Assembly (NCBI GenBank): GCA_002482685.1
Contig: DLGL01000061.1
Location: forward strand, 2,581 to 11,408
From: Bacteriovoracaceae bacterium UBA7695
Lineage (GTDB): Bacteria > Bdellovibrionota > Bacteriovoracia > Bacteriovoracales > Bacteriovoracaceae
Length of the DNA stretch: 8,828 nt
Reading direction: 5' to 3'
The notes beneath the pieces were generated by a model. The model did not search any database. It was not told where the DNA came from and saw only the letters and a program-made list of their open reading frames with translations. Both the position numbers and the translations under genes were made by a program. Of the stretch, positions 1-7,300 are shown piece by piece. Positions within the stretch are counted from its first letter, which is position 1. Every line of letters begins with the position of its first letter.

Positions 1-200
1 AATGAAAATCCATCTTCTGGTTCCATGTGAAGATCAGAAATGATCACATGAGGTGGATTCTCCTCCAGAACGACTCTGGCCTCAATTGGATCTGAAGCGG
101 TTAAAACAGTAAATCCGCTTGCCGTGAGAATTTTATGGAGAAGTTTTTGGATGTCAGTGTCGTCATCAACGACCAGAATAGTTTTTTGTTTTAATGTCAT
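1..200 (-). CDS. Response regulator receiver domain protein (5' part only)
   Basis: The complement of 200-1 opens with ATG and reads 66 codons to the window edge without a stop. It begins MTLKQKTILVVDDDTD, which is beta-strand 1 of a CheY-like receiver domain. The acidic pair D12/D13 would bind Mg2+, and D56 in IISDLHMEPEDG would accept the phosphoryl group. The usual D-x-x-M-P-x-M-D-G motif here reads D-L-H-M-E-P-E-D-G, so the proline is shifted by one place and the second methionine is lost. The rest of the domain and any output domain lie outside the window, so the pathway and partner kinase are unknown. The ribosome-binding site is weak: no clear purine-rich stretch lies just before the ATG. 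The upstream protease gene on the same strand is separated from it by a terminator, so this gene probably has its own promoter. The receiver identity is secure; the full protein type is not. Confidence 0.9.
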   Translation of the reverse strand, partial: MTLKQKTILVVDDDTDIQKLLHKILTASGFTVLTASDPIEARVVLEENPPHVIISDLHMEPEDGFS

Positions 201-233
201 GACAGCTATCTTATCAAAAATAAGGATTCTGGA

Positions 234-267
234 CAAAAAAAGCCCCGCATTGCGGGGCCTTTTATTT
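234..267 (-). terminator. Rho-independent terminator, probably bidirectional, after the Lys-C-like protease
   Basis: GCCCCGC (242-248) pairs perfectly with GCGGGGC (252-258) around a three-base loop. On the minus strand the stem is followed by a T-run (complement of the A-run at 235-241), placed 30 bases past the protease stop codon. On the plus strand it is followed by CTTTTATTT, so it may also stop plus-strand transcription. It insulates the response-regulator gene from the protease gene. Confidence 0.88.
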
Positions 268-287
268 AAAAAATAAGAATTTTTAAA

Positions 288-1538
288 TTACTGAAGAATT
301 GTGTCAACAGTTAGGGTTCCTGTACTGTCTTCGTCTAACCATGTAGCAAGTCTGGCTTCTCTGTAGGTTGTATGGAAGCGACCATAATAGTCAGACTGAT
401 TGTTTCCACAAGCAGCTCCACCACCATGGAGTTGACCAACCACGCGGTGATTTGAATCAAAAAGAGGAGATCCTGATGACCCCGGCTCTGTTGTTCCGCT
501 ATCCCAGTCGATCACTCTTACGTGAGTTGAATCCCCAGGAGAAGTTGTTCCACCGTAAGAAGAAAGTACTGTGGGGTCATTTTCAAACGAGATAGATTTT
601 TCATCAACATTCGGGTGGTGAATGGCCACTGCAGAAGTTCCGATTGCAGGAGTTGCATCCCAACCAGCGTAAGTAACGTTCCACTCAGCTTTTGGTGAAG
701 AATTCAATTTAACTAACGTTGCATCTGATCTGCCGTTTGAGGCCAGGTGAACGGCACCTGTGTTAAACTGATCAAGTCTTCCATTACGAGGACCTTTACA
801 ACTTGAAGTCTGGAAGTTCCAGTAAGTCACAAGTGAAGCAGCGTTAGAAGCAGTGATTCTACAGTGAGCAGCTGTCATGAAATAAGGAGTTCTGTCACCT
901 TTAACATTATTGATCATGAAACCAGTACAGAAGTTAGATCCCCCAGTAGAGATTACTGCAACAGAGTTAATTTCTCTTTCCCAGCCAACTGATTCAGAAC
1001 AAGCAACATCGATATTACATGAACCAGATTTTGCAGTTGATTGACCGAAAGTACGGAAACCCTGACCAACTTGAGTTAATTCAAGTTGAACTTCTGAAAC
1101 AGCATTGGCCGGAACAGAGAGTTCAATGACGACATCATCAGACATGATCACTGGGGTCCAGAGAGCATTGTTAACGTTGTTGTCAGCAGAAGTGAAAGGA
1201 CGAATGAACTCAGTTCTGTCGGCAGAATAGATGTTGAGTTCAGCACCTTCTGGCAGATGAAAACGAGAGAAACCAAAATTTAGTGAAACAGCATTTGGCG
1301 TCGTCACACGATGAGTCCATGTGTAACCTGTTGCTGATTTTTCCCAGTTTTGAGATTTCTCCGGGCTAACTGATACTGAATGAGGAATGGCAAAGCGAGG
1401 AGCAATACCTTTCTTTTCATTTTTAACTTCTTGATCATGGATTGCTTTAACATCCAATGGTGCAAAAAATGTTGAGTTGATGGCAGAATACGCCTGGAAA
1501 GAAAGACTCATAGTTACTACGAGTGCTAATGTCTTCAT
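288..1538 (-). CDS. Secreted lysyl endopeptidase-like serine protease (trypsin fold, family S1), prepro form
   Basis: This 416-residue protein is predicted to be exported and to cleave after lysine. Residues 1-19 are a Sec signal peptide (MKTLALVVTM..AYSA), about 20-170 a propeptide and 171-416 the catalytic domain. The mature part matches Achromobacter protease I as I remember it. It starts SGSCNIDVAC after K170, where a Lys-specific enzyme would process itself. The triad is H225 (TAAHC), D272 (SDATLV) and S355 (PGSSGSP). D383 in QSDYYGRF corresponds to the aspartate that selects lysine in that enzyme (D225). Cysteines 174, 180, 204, 226, 247 and 377 fit its three disulfides. Unlike Achromobacter protease I it has no C-terminal extension, ending just past the catalytic domain. 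The start is supported by AAGGAGGAG (complement of 1541-1549) two bases before the ATG. The gene is monocistronic, divergent from the 1697 gene and followed by a terminator. Lysine specificity is inferred from homology. Confidence 0.93.
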   Translation of the reverse strand: MKTLALVVTMSLSFQAYSAINSTFFAPLDVKAIHDQEVKNEKKGIAPRFAIPHSVSVSPEKSQNWEKSATGYTWTHRVTTPNAVSLNFGFSRFHLPEGAELNIYSADRTEFIRPFTSADNNVNNALWTPVIMSDDVVIELSVPANAVSEVQLELTQVGQGFRTFGQSTAKSGSCNIDVACSESVGWEREINSVAVISTGGSNFCTGFMINNVKGDRTPYFMTAAHCRITASNAASLVTYWNFQTSSCKGPRNGRLDQFNTGAVHLASNGRSDATLVKLNSSPKAEWNVTYAGWDATPAIGTSAVAIHHPNVDEKSISFENDPTVLSSYGGTTSPGDSTHVRVIDWDSGTTEPGSSGSPLFDSNHRVVGQLHGGGAACGNNQSDYYGRFHTTYREARLATWLDEDSTGTLTVDTILQ

Positions 1539-1696
1539 GTCTCCTCCTTGAGAAACGTTAATACATAAACTCTAGGCTGACTGAATCGGAAATCCATCTT
1601 ACATTTACTCTCTTTTATTTAGACCTTGATTCTGATCGTAATGGTCGGTTAAGAAGCTTTGGCCAGATTGTAGTTGAATAGGTTAACTATATTCCC
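1539..1696. promoter_or_regulatory. Divergent intergenic region between the Lys-C-like protease and the outer-membrane protein gene
   Basis: These 158 bases must hold promoters for both divergent genes. The protease side has a strong Shine-Dalgarno sequence (complement of 1541-1549). The other side has none. I see no convincing -35/-10 pair for either direction. Two GGTTAA half-sites lie in the right half, at 1647-1652 and 1681-1686. The second belongs to a 13-base match to one arm of the operator-like palindrome upstream of the MarR-family gene. Confidence 0.5.
1667..1693 (+). promoter_or_regulatory. Possible degenerate MarR-family operator upstream of the outer-membrane protein gene
   Basis: The right arm GGTTAACTATATT (1681-1693) matches the right arm of the 2641-2667 palindrome, GGTTAACTTTAAT, at 11 of 13 bases. 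The left arm, ATTGTAGTTGAAT (1667-1679), matches its counterpart at only 7 of 13. The site ends three bases before the ATG at 1697, where a bound repressor could block transcription or initiation. GGTTAA also occurs by chance in coding sequence in this window, so this is a suggestion only. Confidence 0.3.
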
Positions 1697-2602
1697 ATGT
1701 ATTTTTTTATTTTACTCTTCATGTGCCTGCCACTTACTTCTTTGGCGCAGGATATGCTTTCGTTTTTTGACGGGCAGAGTTTCGCTACGCGGATGGAGCT
1801 TGAAAACTTGTCGAGCTTTGCTCCTGATGCTGTGAGTACCCGGGCCTTTAGTATTCAGAGATCTCTCTATAAAGAGGGGAAAAACTTCCTGACCGTAGGG
1901 GCAAGGTGGCAAAAACTCGACTTTGAACGAAATGCAAATGAGTTGAGGGATTACCAGAATATTCAAGGAAACTTTAACTTTAGAAGAGAGTTAGAAGAAA
2001 AGAAGTTTTGGAGTATTTCAACAAGCTATGGGTCTGCCAGTGACAGGCCTTTTCAGAATGGAAGAGACGGAGCTGTAGGGGCAACTTACATTAAAAAACA
2101 GTCCCAGCGCTGGATGTGGTTAGTAAATTATTCAAACAACCGTGCCTTTCTCAATAACATCCCTCTTCCTGGGTTTGTTTATTTTCATTCGATGTCTAAG
2201 GAGAGGGCCTTTGTGGCAGGCTTTCCCTTCATTTATTGGGTAACCCCTTTATCTGAGAGACTCTCACTGAGGTATTTTGGTTTGCTACCGTGGTCTCATC
2301 GTTTAAGAATCGCGTGGGTTGGCCTTGAATCAGTTGAGCCTTACGTGAGTCTGGAGCAAGGACCGAGTACTTACTTTGATAGCCGTCGTGAGGACCGCTA
2401 TGATCGAACGTTTTGGTTTGAGCGGAAAGCGGCCGTTGGTGCCGAGGGAAAGTTTCTTGGTCCATTTAAGTACGATATCCAGGTAGGCCATGCTTTTGAT
2501 CGGGTTCTTTATGAGGCGCGAAATTTCAGTGACAAAAGGAATAGCGAACTAACTTTCGCCAGTACAGCTTTTGTCTCACTTTCTTTTAAAGTTAGTTTCT
2601 AA
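1697..2602 (+). CDS. Predicted outer-membrane beta-barrel protein of unknown function
   Basis: I do not recognise this 301-residue protein with confidence. A Sec signal peptide spans about 1-17 (MYFFILLFMCLPLTSLA, cleavage before QD). Cys10 lies inside the hydrophobic core and does not form a lipobox. The mature part lacks long hydrophobic helices but has many short strands rich in alternating aromatics, such as KKFWSISTSYGS, RWMWLVNYS and KYDIQVGHAF. It ends in phenylalanine (SLSFKVSF), the classic C-terminal signature read by the BAM assembly machinery. It could belong to a family of uncharacterised outer-membrane proteins such as DUF6268, but that is a guess. An in-frame TAG at 1679-1681 rules out an upstream ATG. 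No clear Shine-Dalgarno sequence precedes the start, unlike other genes here. It lies 75 bases before the MarR-family gene on the same strand, with no strong terminator between, so read-through into the efflux operon is possible. Transport, porin or structural roles are all open. Confidence 0.8.
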   Translation: MYFFILLFMCLPLTSLAQDMLSFFDGQSFATRMELENLSSFAPDAVSTRAFSIQRSLYKEGKNFLTVGARWQKLDFERNANELRDYQNIQGNFNFRRELEEKKFWSISTSYGSASDRPFQNGRDGAVGATYIKKQSQRWMWLVNYSNNRAFLNNIPLPGFVYFHSMSKERAFVAGFPFIYWVTPLSERLSLRYFGLLPWSHRLRIAWVGLESVEPYVSLEQGPSTYFDSRREDRYDRTFWFERKAAVGAEGKFLGPFKYDIQVGHAFDRVLYEARNFSDKRNSELTFASTAFVSLSFKVSF

Positions 2603-2619
2603 CTTATCAATTCTTGAAC

Positions 2620-2648
2620 TTTACTTCTGCATTGAGCCTCATTAAACT
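2620..2648 (+). promoter_or_regulatory. Candidate sigma-70-type promoter for the MarR-TolC-RND operon
   Basis: TTTACT (2620-2625) and TAAACT (2643-2648) match the -35 and -10 consensus at four of six positions each, with a 17-base spacer. Transcription would start near 2655, about 23 bases before the ATG. The -10 box lies inside the left arm of the palindrome at 2641-2667, the usual arrangement for an autorepressed gene. Each hexamer alone is weak; the spacing and the overlap with the palindrome are the main support. Confidence 0.35.
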
Positions 2649-2667
2649 TAACCTGGTTAACTTTAAT
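2641..2667. promoter_or_regulatory. 27-bp near-perfect palindrome, likely operator of the adjacent MarR-family regulator
   Basis: Left arm ATTAAACTTAACC (2641-2653) and right arm GGTTAACTTTAAT (2655-2667) are inverted repeats pairing at 12 of 13 positions around a single T at 2654. MarR-family proteins are dimers that bind palindromes of about this size, often overlapping their own promoter. The site ends ten bases before the ATG and abuts the ribosome-binding site AAGGGG (2669-2674). A bound repressor would cover the candidate -10 box and start site. Position and symmetry are seen in the sequence; the identity of the ligand is inferred. Confidence 0.7.
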
Positions 2668-2677
2668 TAAGGGGCCT

Positions 2678-3097
2678 ATGTTATCTGCAAAACTTTTGGA
2701 ATCTATTCCAAAATCAATTCGTATTATCCGAAAATTTTCAACAGAAAGTTTAGGTGGCTACCTGACACTGCAACAGTTTCGTGTCCTCAACCTGGTCCGG
2801 GAGGGGCATGGTCAGACTCAGATGGCAGAAATTCTGGATGTTTCTGTCGCTGCCATTTCAAAAATGGTTACGACCCTGATTGATCAAAAGCTTATCACCC
2901 GAAAAAGCGGGCCTGATAAAAGAACCCACATTATAAAATTAACCGCTAAAGGGCAGTCGACTTTAGTTAAAGTGAAAAAATTTGTAGAAAAAAAACTGGA
3001 TACTGGTGTCGAAGGACTTTCTCGTCAGGAGATAGACCAACTCACTTTAGGTCTGGATGTTCTGGATAAACTCATGCTTAAGATGAAAGAGGTTTGA
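2678..3097 (+). CDS. MarR-family winged helix-turn-helix transcriptional regulator
   Basis: This 139-residue protein has the normal MarR length and layout. An N-terminal dimerisation helix is followed by LTLQQFRVLNLV (29-40). The DNA-binding helices run about 46-70, including QMAEILDVSVAAISKMV. The wing at about 75-92 is RKSGPDKRTHIIKLTAKG, with the D80/R82 pair typical of the family. The C-terminal helices 95-139 complete the dimer interface. It has no cysteine, so thiol-based sensing as in OhrR is excluded, and a small-molecule ligand such as a pump substrate is more likely. A ribosome-binding site AAGGGG (2669-2674) lies unusually close, three bases before the ATG. The TGA stop is separated by one base from the start of the TolC-like gene, so the regulator is the first gene of the efflux operon. 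It probably represses the operon through the palindrome at 2641-2667. The family call is firm; ligand and mode of action are inferred. Confidence 0.93.
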   Translation: MLSAKLLESIPKSIRIIRKFSTESLGGYLTLQQFRVLNLVREGHGQTQMAEILDVSVAAISKMVTTLIDQKLITRKSGPDKRTHIIKLTAKGQSTLVKVKKFVEKKLDTGVEGLSRQEIDQLTLGLDVLDKLMLKMKEV

Positions 3098-3098
3098 T

Positions 3099-4325
3099 AT
3101 GTATCTATTATTAGTATCGTTGATTTTAATACTCCCTTCTTCAGCGGCTACTCTTAAGGAGTCCTACCATGCCGCTTTAAGAAATATGGAGTCTATTAAA
3201 CGGGCCGAACAGAATATCGAGCAAAGTGAGCAGCAAAAAGAACTCGCCAAGGGGGCGTTGCATCCCCTGGTTAACGGCTTTGCTACCTATACCCGCATCG
3301 ACCCACCCGTAGCCGCTGGGGCCAGTCCCTTTCTATTAACTAAGCAGTATTCAGTGGGTGTCAGAGTTACGCAGCCTCTGATTCGTGGTGGTCTCTTCAG
3401 TGCACTAAATTTAGCAAATGATAATATTCTCCTCGCCGAATTTCAAAAAGACGCTACTGAGCTTAATCTTTACCAACTAGTAATCAATGCTTATTACAAT
3501 TTAAAAATCGCTCAAAATGATGTTCAAAATCTTGAGAAGCTCCTCAGTTACAGTAAAGAGCGTGTTTCTGAAATCCGCTCCCGTGCCAAAATAGGTCGCT
3601 CCCGTAGAGGAGGATTAGTGGAAGCCGAGGCCCAGCTTGCTGCCTCTGAAGCCCAGTACCAACAAGGACTAATCAGTCTGGAGCAAATCGAAAAAAATTA
3701 TCAATTTCTGACTCAACTTAAACCCGAGCCTATCCCTGAGCTCACTGCAGTTCCCCGGGTAGAGGGATCGGTTGAAGCCTACCTGGCCAAACTAAAAAAT
3801 AGACCCGACATCCTTGCTGCCCGCCAGCTGGCCAAAGCCGCTGATCACCAGGTGGAAATAGCCAAAGGGGCCCATTATCCCTCAGTGGATTTAATTGGAA
3901 ACTACTATATTGATCGTACCGGAGTTCTTGCAACCTCAGAATGGGACGCCGGAATTGTGGTAAGTGTCCCTTTTTATCAGGGAGGGACTGTAGTTGCGGC
4001 CACCAGGCAGGCGGTTGCTGCTCGTAGGATTTCTGAGCTCACGGCCCATGAAACAGTTCGAGTGGCCGAGAGAGAACTTAGTGTCGTATTTCAGAACTAC
4101 CGACAAATTTTAGTTCAGTTAGATGCGATGAAAACTGCTGTTTCAAAAAGTGAAGAAGCCTACAACTTAAATAAAAAAGACTATAAGAACGGAATCGTTA
4201 CAAACCTTGATGTTCTTCTTTCTCTTAACAGTTTCATCCAGAATAAGCGGTCCTATGACTCGCTCTATGCGATGGCACACATGACGTATAACAATCTTGA
4301 AGCGGCCACAGGAGTTCTCCCATGA
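3099..4325 (+). CDS. TolC-family outer-membrane efflux channel protein
   Basis: This 408-residue protein is the outer-membrane exit duct of an efflux machine. A Sec signal peptide covers about 1-16 (MYLLLVSLILILPSSA). No lipobox cysteine is present, so unlike OprM-type factors it is not lipidated. Two tandem OEP repeats are visible. Repeat 1 has strand residues HPLVNGFATYT (55-65) and VTQPLIRGG (90-98). Repeat 2 has YPSVDLIGNYY (260-270) and VSVPFYQGG (288-296). Long heptad-rich helices at about 115-205 and 300-405 would build the periplasmic alpha-barrel. NRPDI (234-238) is a common motif at the start of the second repeat. The ATG follows the regulator's stop by one base, with AAAGAGG (3086-3092) as ribosome-binding site. 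The 3' end overlaps the RND gene as ATGA (4322-4325), indicating translational coupling and a shared complex. The family call is firm; substrates are unknown. Confidence 0.95.
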   Translation: MYLLLVSLILILPSSAATLKESYHAALRNMESIKRAEQNIEQSEQQKELAKGALHPLVNGFATYTRIDPPVAAGASPFLLTKQYSVGVRVTQPLIRGGLFSALNLANDNILLAEFQKDATELNLYQLVINAYYNLKIAQNDVQNLEKLLSYSKERVSEIRSRAKIGRSRRGGLVEAEAQLAASEAQYQQGLISLEQIEKNYQFLTQLKPEPIPELTAVPRVEGSVEAYLAKLKNRPDILAARQLAKAADHQVEIAKGAHYPSVDLIGNYYIDRTGVLATSEWDAGIVVSVPFYQGGTVVAATRQAVAARRISELTAHETVRVAERELSVVFQNYRQILVQLDAMKTAVSKSEEAYNLNKKDYKNGIVTNLDVLLSLNSFIQNKRSYDSLYAMAHMTYNNLEAATGVLP

Positions 4326-7300
4326 GTTTATCAGATATTTCTATCCGTAAACCAGTATTTGCCTGGATGCTCATGGCGGCCATGATCATCTTTGGTTACA
4401 TCTCTATGACAAAGATGGGTGTCTCTCAAATGCCGGATGTTGATTTCCCTGTGGTGAACGTTTCGGTTGTTTATGAAGGAGCGGCTCCCGAAGTCATGGA
4501 GCTGGACGTGATTGATCCAATTGAGAGTGCCGTACTTTCAGTGGAGGGTGTTAAAACTGTCACTTCAACGGCCCGTATGGGAACGGCCAATATCTCGGTA
4601 GAGTTTAATCTTGATAAGAATATCGATGTGGCGGTCTCAGAAATTGAATCTAAGATCAATCAGGCAGCCCGTCTGCTTCCTGATGATATAGATCCTCCGA
4701 CAATTGCGAAAGTTAACCCTGATGACCGGCCGATTATGTTTCTGGCTGTCGCTGCCCCAAATATGTCGGCCAAAGATCTTATGAGTTTCGTGCGGGACAA
4801 TTTGAAGAATAAATTTCAAACTGTCTCCGGAGTGGCCGACGTCTTTCTGGCCGGCTATATCGATCCCAATCTCCGGGTCTGGGTGTCTAACGAAAAAATT
4901 AATCAACTCGAGTTTACCGTTGGAGATGTTATCTCCGCTATTCAGTCTGAACACAAAGAAGCACCATCTGGATTTATTGAAGATCCTATCAAAGAAAGAA
5001 ATGTGCGAACTCTGGGTGAGGCGACATCGGTAGAAGAGTTTGAAAAACTTCCTATTATCCGTCGTGGTGGTGCCGCCAACTATGTTCCGGTCTTTCTGAA
5101 ACAGGTTGTTGAAGTGGAAGAGGGGATTGCAGATGTGCGACGTATTTCCCGCTCAAATGGGAAGAATGCTCTTGGACTCGGAATTCGTAAGCAGCGTGGG
5201 TCTAACACTATGGCCGTGGCCGATGGCGTGAAGAAAAAAATGCTGGAGCTCCAGAAAGATCTTCCTCCAGGAATGGAGGTCTATGTTAACTACGATACAA
5301 CTAAGTTCATTGAAGAATCTATTCACGAATTGTCTTTCAACCTCGTGCTGTCGGCCTTACTTACGGCATTTGTTTGTTGGTTATTTTTGGGGTCATTTGC
5401 GGCAACTTTAAATGTGGTCCTTGCCATCCCAACCTCGATTCTTGGTTCATTTATCATCCTGAAGTACATGAACTTCACCTTGAACACCTTCACTCTCCTG
5501 GCCTTGTCACTTTCAATTGGTATTGTGGTTGATGATGCCATTATGGTTCTTGAGAACATCTACCGGCATCATGAAGAAGGTAAGGATAAAGTTAAGGCTT
5601 CCCGTGATGGGGCAAATGAAATTTCCTTTGCCGCACTGGCGGCTTCGATTGCTATTATGGCCATCTTTCTTCCTGTTGCTTTCATGGATGGAATAATTGG
5701 TAAGTATTTCTTCCAGTTTGGGATAACCATCTCGGTTGCCGTCGCCCTCTCATATGTTGAAGCCATTACATTAACTCCTATGCGTACCAGCCGATTCATG
5801 GAGGAGAACAAGCGAACCACTAAGATTGGAGCTTACGTCGATCACCTTTTTGAAAAGCTTATCGCTTTTTACACACGGATCCTCAAACTTTGCCTTAACC
5901 ACCGAATGATCCTCTTGGGTTGCTCTTTTGTCTTTTTTGCCGGGACATTCTATATCGTCAAATTTCTTCCAAAAGAATTTGTCCCGGTTCAGGATACATC
6001 CAACTTCATGATGAGAGTTAAGACACCGGATGGCTCTTCTCTTGAGTATACAAATGCCGCGACCAAAGAAGTTGAAGATTTTCTTATGAGTCGAAAAGAA
6101 GTGGCCCGCTATTTTGTGGCCGTTGGTGGTTTTGGTGGGAACGCAGAGCCCAGCTCTTCAAACTTATTTGTCTCGCTTAAAGAGCCTAAAGATAGACCTA
6201 TCAATCCTAAGACAGGAAAACCTTGGTATCAGCCTGATCTGTTAAATGAATTCCGTGCCCATTTTAAGAACTATAAATCTGCAAAGGTTTTTGTTCAGGA
6301 CACTTCTCAATCAGGATTCTCAGCTTCCGGTCGTGGTTTCCCGATTGAATTCACTTTGATTGGAGGAAATTTTAAAGTCCTCACTGGAACTGCCAAAAAA
6401 ATTATGGATGAGATGAAAGATTCAGGAATTTATGTTGATGTAGATACTGACTATAAAGAATCCGTCATGGAAATCCAGGTTTTTCCTGACCGCGATAAGG
6501 CGAAGCTCCGTGGAGTTTCAGTTCTTGAAATTGGATCTACCATTAACGCTCTTATTGGGGGAGTTGTCGTTGGCAAATACTCAAAAGATGGACACCGAAA
6601 TGATATCCGGATCAAGATGGCCGATGCTTCAAAAGATAAACTGGATGACCTGAAGCGGATCTACGTGCGAAATACCCGCGGAGAGTTAGTAAAACTTCTC
6701 GACGTGGTTGTGGTTAAAGAAATGCCCGGTGTTCAGTCAATTAACAGACGCAGCCGCCAGAGAGCGGTGACAGTTTACGCTGGTCTCTCTCCTGGAAAAT
6801 CTCAAGGTGAGGCCCTGGAGCAGGTACGTGTGATCGTCAAAAAACATCTTCCAGTTGGTTATTCACTCATAGAGTCTGGATCGGCCGAAACTTATAATGA
6901 TGCTTTCACGAGTCTGCAGTTTGCACTTCTCATGGGAATTCTGATTGCCTACATGGTCCTGGCCACTCAGTTTAATAGTTTTATTGATCCTGTCACAGTT
7001 CTTATGGCGCTACCCTTTAGTTTTTCGGGAGCTTTCCTTGGCCTGTGGATTATGGGTCAGTCTATTAACCTTTATTCTATGATTGGACTTATTCTCTTGA
7101 TGGGAATTGTGAAGAAGAACTCAATTCTCCTGGTGGATTTCACAAACCAAAGAAGAGAAGATGGGCTGGATGTTATTGATGCCCTGACAGATGCTTGTCC
7201 TAAGCGTTTGCGCCCGATTCTCATGACAACCATTGCAACCATTGCCGGAGCTATTCCACTGGCCTTCTCTTTGGGAGCAGGATCAGAAGCTTTAAAACCC

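Noticed and set aside
368..595. 75-residue open frame on the plus strand inside the Lys-C-like protease gene
   Set aside because: It lies antisense to a strongly supported protease gene. Its protein is low in hydrophobic pattern and matches nothing; it is a reading-frame shadow.
1626..1654. TTGATT with TTAAGA 17 bases downstream as a promoter for the 1697 gene
   Set aside because: The -10 hexamer matches consensus at only two of six positions.
1697..2602. Idea that the outer-membrane protein is the missing periplasmic adaptor
   Set aside because: It has no coiled-coil hairpin or lipoyl-like halves, and its strand pattern and terminal Phe indicate an outer-membrane barrel.
2589..2605. Hairpin AAGTTAG-TTT-CTAACTT over the stop codon of the outer-membrane protein gene
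   Set aside because: The 7-bp stem is AT-rich and lacks a following T-run, so I do not call it a terminator.
3269..3276. Further GGTTAAC occurrences inside coding sequence (also near 7575 on plus)
   Set aside because: They match only the core of the operator arm and lie within genes, which shows the core alone is not specific.
4637..4954. 105-residue open frame antisense to the RND gene
   Set aside because: The plus strand encodes conserved RND periplasmic sequence here. The antisense frame has no ribosome-binding site or recognisable domain. Other antisense frames of 60-85 residues in the window were dropped for the same reason.
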